Below are positions 35,176 to 45,569 of a stretch of DNA of 64,000 nt, piece by piece. The stretch's first letter is position 1; each line of letters starts with the position of its first letter. Made by a program: the position numbers and the translations under genes. Origin of the DNA: Pseudomonadota bacterium (GTDB taxonomy: Bacteria > Pseudomonadota > Gammaproteobacteria > Burkholderiales > Rhodocyclaceae). Below the pieces are notes generated by a model. The model was not told the origin of the DNA. It saw only the letters and a program-made list of their open reading frames with translations, and made no database searches. The DNA is taken from positions 95,793 to 159,792 of the forward strand of contig JAFEFC010000024.1 in the NCBI GenBank assembly GCA_018240785.1. Reading direction: 5' to 3'.

Positions 35176-35847
35176 TCAGGCGACCCGGCTCCTGGCCTGG
35201 GCGATGCGCTCCAGCGCGGCGCGGCCGCTGCGGATGTGGTCGCGCATGCGGGCCTCGGCGGCATCGGCGTCGCGCTCGAGCAGCGCGTCGAGGACGCCGC
35301 GGTGCTCGGCCAGCGCCTGCTCCAGGCGGCCTTCGGAAAACAGCGAGTGGTGGCGCGACAGCTTGATGACCTTGCGCAGGTCCTCGATCACATGCAGCAG
35401 CCAGCGGTTGTCGGCGATCTGCTGGATGGCCTGGTGGAAAGCCTGGTTGGCCTCGAAGAAGCGGTCGATGTCCTGCCTGCCGGCGGCCTGCTCCAGGTCG
35501 GCATGGATGGCCTTCAGGCGCGCGAGGTCGGATTCGCTGGCGCGGCCGGCGGAGGCGCGCGCGCATTCTCCTTCGAGCATCGCCATCACGGTGAAGATCT
35601 CGTCCAGGTCGCGATCGGAAATCTCGGTCACATAGCAGCCACGGCGTGGCTTGAGGGTGACCAGGCCTTCGGATGCAAGCACCTTCAGGGCTTCGCGCAG
35701 CGGCGTGCGCGAGATGCCGTACTGCTCGGCCAGCGCCTGTTCGTCCACCCAGGTGCCGGGCTGCAGTTCGTGCGAGAAGATGCGTTCGCGCAGGCGTTCG
35801 GCGACTTCCTGGTAAAGCGCAAGCGGGGCGATGCGTGAGGCGCTCAT
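35176..35847 (-). CDS. GntR-family (FadR/VanR-type, FCD domain) regulator
   Basis: A 223-residue regulator: N-terminal GntR winged helix (about 8-75; LYQEVAERLRERIFSHELQP, then EQYGISRTPLREALKVLASE) and an all-helical FCD ligand domain (about 85-215) with a DxxxH-type metal pattern (EANQAFHQAI, then EHRGVLDALL). It is divergent from mutA. A CATAATTATG palindrome 83-92 bases upstream recurs, nearly identical, before the epimerase candidate at 44.4 kb. This marks it as the probable regulator of the propionyl-CoA genes. The ATG at 35847 is preferred; an ATG at 35928 would abut the operator. Confidence 0.88.
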   Translation of the reverse strand: MSASRIAPLALYQEVAERLRERIFSHELQPGTWVDEQALAEQYGISRTPLREALKVLASEGLVTLKPRRGCYVTEISDRDLDEIFTVMAMLEGECARASAGRASESDLARLKAIHADLEQAAGRQDIDRFFEANQAFHQAIQQIADNRWLLHVIEDLRKVIKLSRHHSLFSEGRLEQALAEHRGVLDALLERDADAAEARMRDHIRSGRAALERIAQARSRVA

Positions 35848-36181
35848 GGGCTTGAGTGGTGGCGTGGCAGGGGGCGTGCGCGCGAGGGGAGGATGTGGGT
35901 CATGAAACCCTCCCGCGAGTCGTTGCATTCATAATTATGGATAAAGTATTATTTCGTCCGTGACACAAGTCAACTTCCTTCGTGCGACGTGGAGAGGGAG
36001 GTGTCGGGCTCGACCCCGGCATGGATGAGAGGGACCGCGTCGCGCGAAGGGCGTCGGCGGCCGCCCGTGGCATTGGCCACGGGCCGGCCCGTCGCCGCGT
36101 GCGCTGACTTGTGCTGCCGGACAATTGCAACGCCCTAAACAAGGTGCCGCAACCGCGGCCCGACGGTCAGAGAGGATCCTC
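35848..36181. other. Divergent intergenic region, GntR gene / mutA
   Basis: A 334-base gap without a gene. It contains the GntR-type palindrome (35927-35940) in an AT-rich stretch and a hairpin in the mutA leader (36064-36083, 8-base-pair stem CCCGTGGC/GCCACGGG with an ATTG loop). No B12-box or cobalamin-riboswitch core could be found by eye. I could not fix the mutA -35/-10 boxes. Confidence 0.6.
35927..35940. promoter_or_regulatory. Candidate operator of the GntR regulator (site 1)
   Basis: ATTCATAATTATGG contains the perfect 10-base palindrome CATAATTATG. It matches 13 of 14 bases at 44467-44480. The site overlaps a -10-like CATAAT on the minus strand, consistent with autorepression. Confidence 0.65.
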
Positions 36182-38344
36182 ATGTCGAACGCGAACGAGC
36201 CCGTCTATCCGCAGCCGGATCTGGACGCCTGGAAGAAGGCCGCTGCCAAGCAGGCGCCGGGCGGAGACCTGGACAAGCTGAACTGGGTCACGCCCGAGGG
36301 CCTGACCGTCAAGTCGCTGTATACAAAGGCCGACACGGCAGGCCTCGAGCACGCCGACACGCTGCCCGGCTTCGAGCCCTTCCTGCGCGGTCCGCAACCC
36401 ACGATGTACGCGGTCAAGCCGTGGACCATCCGCCAGTACGCCGGGTTCTCCACCGCCGAAGAATCCAACGCCTTCTACCGCAAGGCGCTCGCCGCCGGCG
36501 GCCAGGGCGTGTCGGTGGCCTTCGATCTCGCCACCCACCGCGGCTACGACTCGGACAACCCGCGCGTCGTGGGCGACGTCGGCAAGGCCGGCGTGGCGAT
36601 CGACTCGGTGGAGGACATGAAGATCCTGTTCGACGGCATCCCGCTCGACAAGATCTCGGTGTCGATGACGATGAACGGCGCGGTGCTGCCCATCCTCGCC
36701 GGCTACATCGTCGCCGCGGAGGAGCAGGGTGTCAGCCAGGACAAGCTCTCCGGGACCATCCAGAACGACATCCTCAAGGAGTTCATGGTCCGCAACACCT
36801 ACATCTACCCGCCGACGCCGTCGATGAAGATCATCGCCGACATCTTCCAGTACACGTCGTCGCACATGCCCAAGTTCAACAGCATCTCGATCTCGGGCTA
36901 TCACATCCAGGAAGCGGGGGCGAACCAGGCGATCGAGCTCGCCTTCACGCTCGCCGACGGCCTGGAGTATGTGCGCACCGGCATCAAGTCGGGCATGGAC
37001 GTCGACACCTTCGCCGGCCGCCTGTCCTTCTTCTGGGCGGTGGGCATGAACTTCTACCTCGAGATCGCCAAGATGCGCGCTGCACGCCTGCTTTGGTGGC
37101 GGATCATGAAGCAGTTCGAGCCCAAGAGCGCCAAGTCGATGATGCTGCGCACCCACTCGCAGACTTCCGGCTGGTCGCTCACCGAGCAGGATCCGTACAA
37201 CAACGTGGTGCGCACCACCATCGAGGCGATGGCGGCGGTGTTCGGCGGCACCCAGTCGCTGCACACCAATGCGCTCGACGAGGCGATCGCGCTGCCCACC
37301 GAGTTCTCCGCCCGCATCGCGCGCAACACCCAGATCATCATCCAGGAAGAGACCCACATCTGTAACGTCGTCGACCCGTGGGCCGGCTCCTACATGATGG
37401 AGAAGCTCACCCAGGACATGGCCGACAAGGCCTGGGCGCTGATCGAGGAGATCGAGGCCATGGGCGGCATGACCAAGGCGGTCGAGTCCGGCTGGGCCAA
37501 GATGAAGGTCGAGGAGTGCGCCGCCGAGAAGCAGGCGCGCATCGACTCGGGCAAGGACGTCATCGTCGGCGTCAACAAGTACAAGCTCGCCAAGGAAGAT
37601 CCGATCGACATCCTCGACATCGACAACCATGTCGTGCGCGAGGCCCAGATCGAGCGCCTGGCGCGCATCCGCGCCACCCGCGACCAGGCGGCGGTGGATG
37701 CCGCGCTTGCCGCGCTGACTCAATCGGCGAAGACGGGCGAGGGCAATCTGCTCGACCTCGCGGTGAAGGCGGTGCGCCTGCGCGCCACCGTGGGCGAGAT
37801 CTCCGACGCGCTCGAGAATGTGTTCGGCCGCTACCGCGCCAATCCGCAGGCGGTGTCCGGTGTCTATGGAGGTGTGGTGGAGAACGATTCCGACTGGAAG
37901 GAACTGAAGGCCGAGATCGACGCCTTCGTCGCCGAGGAAGGCCGCCGGCCGCGCATCATGATCGCCAAGCTCGGCCAGGACGGCCACGACCGCGGCGCCA
38001 AGGTGGTGGCTTCCGCCTTCGCCGACCTCGGCTTCGACATCGACATCGGCCCGCTCTTCCAGACCCCGGAAGAGGCCGCGCGGCATGCGGTGGAGAACGA
38101 CGTGCACGCGGTGGGCTGTTCCAGCCTCGCCGCCGGCCACAAGACGCTGGTGCCGGCCATCATCAAGGGCCTGAAGGATCAGGGCGCGGACGACATCATC
38201 GTCTTCGTCGGCGGCGTCATCCCGGCGCAGGACTACGACGCGCTGTACGCGGCCGGCGCCAAGGGCATCTTCGGCCCTGGCACGCCGATCCAGAAGTCGG
38301 CGCGCGAAGTGCTCAAGCAGATCCGCGCGGCACGCAAGGCCTGA
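36182..38344 (+). CDS. mutA: Methylmalonyl-CoA mutase (single-chain)
   Basis: A 720-residue adenosylcobalamin enzyme converting (R)-methylmalonyl-CoA to succinyl-CoA. Catalytic TIM-barrel domain first, cobalamin domain at the C-terminus with [20 protein letters not shown], where the His is the lower cobalt ligand. Substrate-specific residues identify it as methylmalonyl-CoA mutase: Tyr86 (RQYAGFS) and Arg204 (FMVRNT) match Tyr89 and Arg207 of the Propionibacterium enzyme. I chose the ATG at 36182 ([10 protein letters not shown]) with an AGAGGA site. It overlaps meaB by TGATG. The product pathway is completed by pccAB and the epimerase candidate downstream. Sometimes named scpA. Confidence 0.96.
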   Translation: MSNANEPVYPQPDLDAWKKAAAKQAPGGDLDKLNWVTPEGLTVKSLYTKADTAGLEHADTLPGFEPFLRGPQPTMYAVKPWTIRQYAGFSTAEESNAFYRKALAAGGQGVSVAFDLATHRGYDSDNPRVVGDVGKAGVAIDSVEDMKILFDGIPLDKISVSMTMNGAVLPILAGYIVAAEEQGVSQDKLSGTIQNDILKEFMVRNTYIYPPTPSMKIIADIFQYTSSHMPKFNSISISGYHIQEAGANQAIELAFTLADGLEYVRTGIKSGMDVDTFAGRLSFFWAVGMNFYLEIAKMRAARLLWWRIMKQFEPKSAKSMMLRTHSQTSGWSLTEQDPYNNVVRTTIEAMAAVFGGTQSLHTNALDEAIALPTEFSARIARNTQIIIQEETHICNVVDPWAGSYMMEKLTQDMADKAWALIEEIEAMGGMTKAVESGWAKMKVEECAAEKQARIDSGKDVIVGVNKYKLAKEDPIDILDIDNHVVREAQIERLARIRATRDQAAVDAALAALTQSAKTGEGNLLDLAVKAVRLRATVGEISDALENVFGRYRANPQAVSGVYGGVVENDSDWKELKAEIDAFVAEEGRRPRIMIAKLGQDGHDRGAKVVASAFADLGFDIDIGPLFQTPEEAARHAVENDVHAVGCSSLAAGHKTLVPAIIKGLKDQGADDIIVFVGGVIPAQDYDALYAAGAKGIFGPGTPIQKSAREVLKQIRAARKA

Positions 38345-39324
38345 TGACCGTGGTCCATCCGGCAGACCGTGCGCTGGTCGATGGCGTGCTGGCGCGGCAA
38401 CTGCGCCCGCTCGCCAAGACGATCACGCTGATCGAGTCGCAGCGCGAGGACCACAAGGCGCGCGCGCATCAGGTGCTCGAGGCTCTGCTGCCGCACACCG
38501 GTGGCGCGATGCGGGTCGGCATCTCCGGCGTGCCGGGGGTGGGCAAGTCGACCTTCATCGAGGCGCTCGGCCTGTACCTGATCGAGCAGGGCTTGCGGGT
38601 GGCGGTGCTGGCGGTGGACCCCTCCTCGTCGCTCACCGGAGGGTCCATCCTCGGCGACAAGACGCGCATGGAATTGTTGAGCCAGAATCCGGCCGCCTTC
38701 ATCCGCCCCAGCCCCTCGGCTGGCAGCCTGGGGGGCGTGGCCGAGAAGACGCGTGAGACGATGCTGGCGTGCGAGGCTGCCGGCTTCGACGTGATCATCG
38801 TCGAGACCGTCGGCGTGGGGCAGAGCGAGACGGCGGTGGCGGGCATGACCGACATCTTCTGCCTGCTGCAGTTGCCCAATGCGGGTGACGACCTGCAGGC
38901 GATCAAGAAAGGCATCATGGAGCTGGCCGATCTGATCGTCATCAACAAGGCCGACATCGACCCGATGGCGGCCACCCGCGCACAGGCGCAGATGAAGACC
39001 GCGTTGCACATGCTGCGTCCGGCCAGCCCCAACTGGACGGTGCCGGTGCTGACGCTGTCGGCGTTGCAGAAGCAGGGCATCGCCGACTTCTGGAAGGAAG
39101 TCACGAACTACCGTGCCGCGCTGACCCGGTCCGGCGAGTTCGAGGCGAAGCGTCGCCACCAGGCGCTCGCCTGGATGTGGGACCTGATCGACGCCGGCCT
39201 GCGCAGCCGTTTCCGCGCCCATCCGCGGGTGAAGGAGGCGCTGCCGGAGCTGGCGCGCGCGGTGGAGGGCGGCGCGACCACGCCGTCAGCCGCGGCGCAG
39301 CGCCTGCTCGGCTACCTGGGCTGA
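38344..39324 (+). CDS. meaB: Methylmalonyl-CoA mutase-associated GTPase MeaB
   Basis: A 326-residue G3E-type GTPase (MeaB/ArgK family) that guards cobalamin loading of methylmalonyl-CoA mutase. P-loop [14 protein letters not shown] (about 61-74), [20 protein letters not shown], switch region ETVGVGQSE, and NKAD base motif. The ATG overlaps the mutA stop (TGATG), coupling synthesis of chaperone and client. An 85-base gap separates it from pccB. Confidence 0.95.
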   Translation: MTVVHPADRALVDGVLARQLRPLAKTITLIESQREDHKARAHQVLEALLPHTGGAMRVGISGVPGVGKSTFIEALGLYLIEQGLRVAVLAVDPSSSLTGGSILGDKTRMELLSQNPAAFIRPSPSAGSLGGVAEKTRETMLACEAAGFDVIIVETVGVGQSETAVAGMTDIFCLLQLPNAGDDLQAIKKGIMELADLIVINKADIDPMAATRAQAQMKTALHMLRPASPNWTVPVLTLSALQKQGIADFWKEVTNYRAALTRSGEFEAKRRHQALAWMWDLIDAGLRSRFRAHPRVKEALPELARAVEGGATTPSAAAQRLLGYLG

Positions 39325-39409
39325 TGCCGGGCGTCGAACGAATCGAAGCGAAACAACGTCCCCGGCCGCAGGGCGGGGCGGGCAGCAAAACCCGATAGGA
39401 GGTCAAACA

Positions 39410-40942
<1,533 letters not shown>

Positions 40943-40963
40943 TCGCCGCACGAGGATACATAC

Positions 40964-42949
40964 ATGTTCAAGAAGATCCTGATTGCAAACCGCGGCGAGA
41001 TCGCTTGCCGGGTCATCAAGACCGCCCGCAAGATGGGCATCAAGACCGTCGCCGTGTACTCGGTGGCGGACAAGGACGCGCTGCATGTCGACCTCGCCGA
41101 CGAGGCCGTGTGCATCGGCCCGGCGCCGTCCAAGGAATCCTACCTGGTGATGGACAAGATCATCGCCGCCTGCAAGCAGACCGGCGCCGAGGCGGTGCAC
41201 CCGGGCTACGGCTTCCTGTCGGAGAACGAGGAGTTCTCGCGCCGGCTCGAAGAGGAAGGCATCAAGTTCATCGGTCCGAAGGCCTATTCCGTCGGCAAGA
41301 TGGGCGACAAGATCGAGTCCAAGAAGCTGGCACTGGCCGCCGGTGTCAACACCATTCCTGGCCACAACGACGCCATCGCCGGTCCCGATGAGGCGGTCGA
41401 GATCGCGAAGAAGATCGGCTACCCGGTCATGATCAAGGCCTCCGCCGGTGGCGGCGGCAAGGGCCTGCGCGTCGCCTTCAACGACAAGGAAACGCACGAA
41501 GGCTTCACCTCCTGCGTCAATGAGGCGAAGAACGCGTTCGGCGACGATCGCGTGTTCATCGAGAAGTTCGTCGTCGAGCCGCGCCACATCGAGATCCAGG
41601 TGCTGGGCGACGCCCACGGCAACTACGTGTACCTGAACGAGCGCGAGTGCTCGATCCAGCGCCGTCACCAGAAGGTCATCGAGGAGGCGCCGTCGCCCTT
41701 CATCGACCCGGCCACCCGCAAGGCCATGGGTGAGCAGGCGGTGGCGCTGGCGCGCGCGGTGAACTACGAGTCCGCCGGCACGGTGGAGTTCGTCGTCGGC
41801 GCCGACAAGAGCTTCTACTTCCTCGAGATGAACACCCGCCTGCAGGTGGAGCACCCGGTCACCGAGAACATCACCGGGCTCGATCTGGTCGAGCAGATGA
41901 TCCGCGTCGCCGCCGGCGAGAAGCTGTCCTTCACCCAGGCCGACGTCAAGATCGATGGCTGGTCGATGGAGTGCCGCATCAACGCCGAAGACCCGTTCCG
42001 CGGCTTCCTGCCTTCCACCGGCCGCCTGGTGAAGTTCCAGCCGCCGACCGAGGGCCACGGCGTGCGCGTGGACACCGGTGTGTACGAGGGCGGCGAGATC
42101 TCGATGTTCTACGACTCGATGATCGCCAAGCTCATCGTGCACGGCCACGACCGCCAGAACGCGATCGAGCGCATGCGTGACGCGCTCAACGCCTTCGTGA
42201 TCCGCGGCATCAGCTCCAACATCCCGTTCCAGGCCGCGCTGCTGCAGCATCCGCGCTTCTGCTCGGGCCACTTCAACACCGGCTTCATCGCCGAGGAGTA
42301 CCCGCAGGGCTTCGACGCCTCGATGGTGCCGCACGCAGATCCGACCCTGCTCGCCGCCATCGCCACCTTCGCCCGCATGCGCTACATCCAGCGCGCAGTG
42401 CAGATCGAAGGCCAGATGCCCGGCCACGGCCGCAACGTGGCCAAGGACTGGGTCGTCGTCATGGGCGGCAGGCAGTACCCGGTGTCGGTGGAGCAGATCG
42501 ACGGCGGCATGATGATGCGCAGCGACGACAAGGCCTACTGCATCCTTTCAGACTGGCGCTTCGGCGACCTGCTGTTCAATGGCACGGTCAATGGCGAGCC
42601 GGTCTGCATGCAGCTCGAGCGCCGTGGCCTGCGCTATCGCATCTCGCACTTCGGCCTCCAGGTCGAGCCGATGGTCATGACGAAGCACGCTGCGCACCTG
42701 CTGTCGCTGATGCCGGCGAAGCTGCCGCCCGACCTGTCGAAGTTCCTGCTGTCGCCGATGCCGGGCCTGCTGCGCGAGGTATCGGTCGCCGTTGGCCAGG
42801 AAGTAAAGGCAGGCGAGAAGCTCGCCGTGATCGAGGCGATGAAGATGGAAAACGTCTTGAAGGCCGAGCAGGACGGCACGGTGAAGAAGATCGTCGCCAG
42901 CCCGGGCGCCAGCCTGGCGGTGGATGAGGTCATCATCGAGTTCGAGTGA
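40964..42949 (+). CDS. pccA: Propionyl-CoA carboxylase alpha (biotin carboxylase/carrier) subunit
   Basis: A 661-residue subunit: biotin carboxylase N-terminal domain (ILIANRGEIACRVIKTARKM), ATP-grasp with KASAGGGGKGLRVAF, BC C-terminal domain (FLEMNTRLQVEHPVTE, RINAEDPFRGFLPSTG), a BT linker, and a biotinyl domain with EAMKMEN where Lys627 would carry biotin. ATP-dependent carboxylation of biotin feeds PccB. An ACGAGGA site precedes the ATG. A terminator follows at 43001, so mutA-meaB-pccB-pccA form one unit. Confidence 0.95.
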   Translation: MFKKILIANRGEIACRVIKTARKMGIKTVAVYSVADKDALHVDLADEAVCIGPAPSKESYLVMDKIIAACKQTGAEAVHPGYGFLSENEEFSRRLEEEGIKFIGPKAYSVGKMGDKIESKKLALAAGVNTIPGHNDAIAGPDEAVEIAKKIGYPVMIKASAGGGGKGLRVAFNDKETHEGFTSCVNEAKNAFGDDRVFIEKFVVEPRHIEIQVLGDAHGNYVYLNERECSIQRRHQKVIEEAPSPFIDPATRKAMGEQAVALARAVNYESAGTVEFVVGADKSFYFLEMNTRLQVEHPVTENITGLDLVEQMIRVAAGEKLSFTQADVKIDGWSMECRINAEDPFRGFLPSTGRLVKFQPPTEGHGVRVDTGVYEGGEISMFYDSMIAKLIVHGHDRQNAIERMRDALNAFVIRGISSNIPFQAALLQHPRFCSGHFNTGFIAEEYPQGFDASMVPHADPTLLAAIATFARMRYIQRAVQIEGQMPGHGRNVAKDWVVVMGGRQYPVSVEQIDGGMMMRSDDKAYCILSDWRFGDLLFNGTVNGEPVCMQLERRGLRYRISHFGLQVEPMVMTKHAAHLLSLMPAKLPPDLSKFLLSPMPGLLREVSVAVGQEVKAGEKLAVIEAMKMENVLKAEQDGTVKKIVASPGASLAVDEVIIEFE

Positions 42950-43000
42950 GCCTTGCGTCCTGACGTCGTGGGGGCCGTCTCCACGACGCGCCCGCACACT

Positions 43001-43036
43001 GCGAAAGCCCGCCGTCAGGTGGGCTTTCGCGTTTGT
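43001..43036 (+). terminator. Terminator after pccA
   Basis: GCGAAAGCCC (43001-43010) and GGGCTTTCGC (43021-43030) are perfectly complementary, with a 10-base loop, followed by GTTTGT. The T-run is short, but the stem is strong and the position right. Confidence 0.75.
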
Positions 43037-43086
43037 GACGGGCCATAATGGCGCCAGAAATGCAGCGTCAAGAGAGGAAGGCTGTC

Positions 43087-43947
43087 ATGCGCTTCGACAA
43101 CGGCAGGGAAAGCGACAACATCGAGGATCGCCGCGGTGACGGTGGTGGCATGCGTTTCGGCGGGGGCGGCAAGATCGGCATCGGCACGGTGGTGCTGGCG
43201 CTGGTCGCCTGGTATTTCGGTCTCGATCCCAGCGTGGTGCTCAACACCGCGAGCGTCGTGCAGGCGCCGCCGGTACAGCAAGCCCAGCCGCGCTCACGTG
43301 CCGAGGACGAGATGGCGCACTTCACCTCGATGGTGCTGGCCGACACCGAGGACACCTGGGGTGAGATCTTCCGCAGCGCGGGCCGCCAGTATCAGCAGCC
43401 GCGCCTGGTCCTCTACACCGGCGCCACGCAGAGCGGCTGCGGCGTCGGGCAGGCGGCGATGGGGCCGTTCTACTGTCCGGCGGATGCCAAGGTCTATCTC
43501 GACCTGTCCTTCTTCAACGAGCTGGGCACCCGCTTCGGCGCGCCCGGGGACTTCGCCCAGGCCTACGTCATCGCGCACGAGGTCGGCCATCACGTGCAGA
43601 ACCTGTTGGGCATCTCGGAGAAAGTGCAGCAGGCGCGTCAGCGTGTGTCCGAGCGCGAGTCCAACGGCCTGTCGGTCCGGCTGGAACTGCAGGCTGACTG
43701 CCTCGCCGGCGTGTGGGCGAATCATGCCGACCGTTCGCGCAAGGTGCTGGAGGCCGGCGACATCGAGGAAGGGCTGGCGGCCGCGTCCGCGACCGGCGAC
43801 GATCGCCTGCAGAAGCAGGCGCGTGGCTATGCGGTGCCCGACAGCTTCACCCACGGCACCTCGGCGCAGCGGGCGCGCTGGTTCCGCGCGGGCCTGCAGC
43901 AGGGCACGCTGCGCGCCTGCGACACGTTCAGCGTCGGCGCGCTGTAG
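43087..43947 (+). CDS. YpfJ-family neutral zinc metallopeptidase
   Basis: A 286-residue membrane-anchored protein of the neutral zinc metallopeptidase family (YpfJ/KPN_00505). The N-terminus is charged and Gly-rich (RRGDGGGMRFGGGGKIG), followed by a membrane helix (about 29-44). The zinc-binding HEVGHHVQNLLG with catalytic Glu and the third-ligand region LELQADCLAGVWAN are present. Substrate is unknown. AGAGAGGAAGG precedes the ATG at 43087. It lies between the pcc operon and the converging epimerase candidate. Confidence 0.9.
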   Translation: MRFDNGRESDNIEDRRGDGGGMRFGGGGKIGIGTVVLALVAWYFGLDPSVVLNTASVVQAPPVQQAQPRSRAEDEMAHFTSMVLADTEDTWGEIFRSAGRQYQQPRLVLYTGATQSGCGVGQAAMGPFYCPADAKVYLDLSFFNELGTRFGAPGDFAQAYVIAHEVGHHVQNLLGISEKVQQARQRVSERESNGLSVRLELQADCLAGVWANHADRSRKVLEAGDIEEGLAAASATGDDRLQKQARGYAVPDSFTHGTSAQRARWFRAGLQQGTLRACDTFSVGAL

Positions 43948-43954
43948 GGCAGCC

Positions 43955-44434
43955 TCAGCCGGCCGCGAGGCGGGCGAAGGCGTCGACCACTTCCTTCGGC
44001 GCCTGCACCAGTTCGATCAGCACGCCTTCGCCGCCGATCGGGAATTCCTCGTTGCCCTTCGGGTGCAGGAAGGTGATGTCGAAGCCGGCGGCGCCGCGGC
44101 GGATGCCGCCCGGCGCAAAGCGCACGCCGTTGGCCGACAGCCATTCGACCGCTTTGGGCAGGTCGTCCACCCACAAGCCGACGTGGTTCAGCGGGGTGGT
44201 GTGCACGGCCGGCTTCTTGTCCGCATCCAGCGGCTGCATGAGGTCCACTTCCACCTTGAACGGGCCGCTGCCCATGGCGCAGATGTCCTCGTCGACGTTC
44301 TCGCGTTCGGACACGAAGTTGCCGGTGACTTCCAGCCCGAGCATGTCGACCCACAGGGTCTTGAGCTTTTCCTTGCTCGGTCCGCCGATGGCGATTTGCT
44401 GGATGCCGAGGATCTTGAACGGGCGCTGGGCCAT
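43955..44434 (-). CDS. VOC/glyoxalase-fold protein, probable methylmalonyl-CoA epimerase
   Basis: A 159-residue vicinal-oxygen-chelate protein with two beta-alpha-beta-beta-beta modules: [20 protein letters not shown] at the start and [20 protein letters not shown] in the middle, with metal-ligand His in the second and Glu in LIELVQAP. Methylmalonyl-CoA epimerase is the VOC enzyme needed between PccAB and MutA, none other is visible, and its promoter shares the GntR-type site. The assignment is by context; another VOC lyase or dioxygenase is possible. GGAGACC precedes the ATG at 44434. Confidence 0.75.
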   Translation of the reverse strand: MAQRPFKILGIQQIAIGGPSKEKLKTLWVDMLGLEVTGNFVSERENVDEDICAMGSGPFKVEVDLMQPLDADKKPAVHTTPLNHVGLWVDDLPKAVEWLSANGVRFAPGGIRRGAAGFDITFLHPKGNEEFPIGGEGVLIELVQAPKEVVDAFARLAAG

Positions 44435-44466
44435 GGTGAGGTCTCCGGGTGCGAAGTGGATTAAGA

Positions 44467-44480
44467 ATTCATAATTATAG
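44467..44480. promoter_or_regulatory. Candidate operator of the GntR regulator (site 2), epimerase promoter
   Basis: ATTCATAATTATAG differs at one base from the site upstream of the GntR gene. On the minus strand it overlaps TATAAT (44474-44479), a consensus -10 box 40-45 bases before the epimerase start, so binding would block transcription. Confidence 0.62.
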
Positions 44481-44572
44481 CGAGGCTTATTGTGCTTTTG
44501 GGGAGAGTGCCTGTAACCCGTCGGCGTCCGGGGGCGGCATTCGTTCTGCCGGCTGCGGAACTCGCCCTGCGG

Positions 44573-44828
44573 GCTCGGACAGTCCTCGCCGGCGCCACGA
44601 ACACCACCCCCATCCGTCGACTGCCGAGTCGCGTACTCCCGGCAAGCGTGACCTGGCGGGCCAAGCAATCGTTGAGCGAGCACGGCGCTGTCGGGAGCGC
44701 GCGGCGTTTGCGGAGCCGGCGAGGACTGTTTGAGCCGAGCGTAGCGACGGCGCGCATTTGCGTAAACTCCGCAGCGCCTCAGCCGCGTAGCGGCAGCCGG
44801 CGGAGCAAATGCCGCGTGCTCCCGACAG
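44573..44828. repeat. Nested imperfect inverted repeats (fold-back element)
   Basis: Two pairs are visible. 44688-44711 pairs with 44805-44828 (24 bases, 2 mismatches). 44573-44593 pairs with 44715-44735 (21 bases, 2 mismatches). The pairs interlock, so the RNA could adopt alternative folds. The substitutions are G/A and C/T type, as in decaying repeats. It may be a small non-autonomous repeat or a REP-like intergenic element; no transposase is present. Confidence 0.65.
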
Positions 44829-44846
44829 GAAACCCCCGGCAGCCAG

Positions 44847-45569
44847 TCACTCCCACGCGACCTGCGCGGAGAACAGATACCCCGCTCCATACACAGTCTT
44901 GATCAGCTTGGGGTTCTGCGGATCGTCGTCCAGCTTGCGGCGCAGGCGCGAGATGCGCACGTCGATGCTGCGGTCGAAGGGATCGAGATCGCGCTCGCCC
45001 AGCAATTGCTCGCGCGACAGGATCTTGTTCGGCCGCCGCAGCAGGCTCGCCAGCAGGCTCGCCTCGGAGGAGGACAGGCCGATCTCGCGGCCGTCCGCCG
45101 CCGTCAGCGCATGCCGCGCGGCGTCGAACGTCCAGCCGGCGAAGCGGGCGATGGTGCGTTCGGCGGGGTCGGGCGCCGCGGCGCGCTGGTAACGGCGCAG
45201 GATGGAGCGTACGCGGGCGACCAGCTCGCGCGGCTCGAACGGTTTCACGATGTAGTCGTCGGCCCCCAGTTCCAGGCCGAGCACGCGATCGGTGACGTCG
45301 TTGCGCCCGGTCAGGATCAGCACGGCGCAGGGGCTGCCCTCCTGCAACTCACGGACCACCTGCATGCCGTCCATGTCGGGCAGGCCGAGATCGATGATGC
45401 ACAGGTCGGGCGTCGCCTGCCGCGCGCGTGACAGCAACTGGCGCCCGGTGCTCATGTGCTCGCAGCGGAAGCCATAGTCGGCCAGGCTGCTGCAGATCAG
45501 GCGCGCGATGTCGGGCTCGTCCTCGAGCACGTAGAGCGTGGCGGGCATGTCGGGGCGAGGCAGGGTCAT
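44847..45569 (-). CDS. OmpR-family response regulator
   Basis: A 240-residue response regulator: receiver domain (about 10-122) with acidic pocket VLEDEPD, phospho-acceptor Asp in [12 protein letters not shown], Thr in ILTGRND and Lys in [13 protein letters not shown], then a winged-helix output domain (about 140-235; [20 protein letters not shown], ending [10 protein letters not shown]). The ATG overlaps the stop of the hybrid kinase gene upstream (ATGA), so the two form a pair. Target genes are not evident. Confidence 0.93.
   Translation of the reverse strand: MTLPRPDMPATLYVLEDEPDIARLICSSLADYGFRCEHMSTGRQLLSRARQATPDLCIIDLGLPDMDGMQVVRELQEGSPCAVLILTGRNDVTDRVLGLELGADDYIVKPFEPRELVARVRSILRRYQRAAAPDPAERTIARFAGWTFDAARHALTAADGREIGLSSSEASLLASLLRRPNKILSREQLLGERDLDPFDRSIDVRISRLRRKLDDDPQNPKLIKTVYGAGYLFSAQVAWE

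Larger units (their letters stand above)
44435..44846. other. Non-coding region between epimerase candidate and response regulator
   Basis: A 412-base gap without a credible gene. The first 50 bases carry the epimerase promoter and GntR-type site. The remainder (about 44570-44830) is occupied by nested inverted repeats described separately. No terminator for the response-regulator transcript is obvious apart from this fold-back. Confidence 0.65.

Noticed and set aside
35848-36181. Possible cobalamin riboswitch before mutA
   Set aside because: No B12-box-like conserved core was found; the only clear structure is a short hairpin at 36064-36083. The region before icmF also lacks one.
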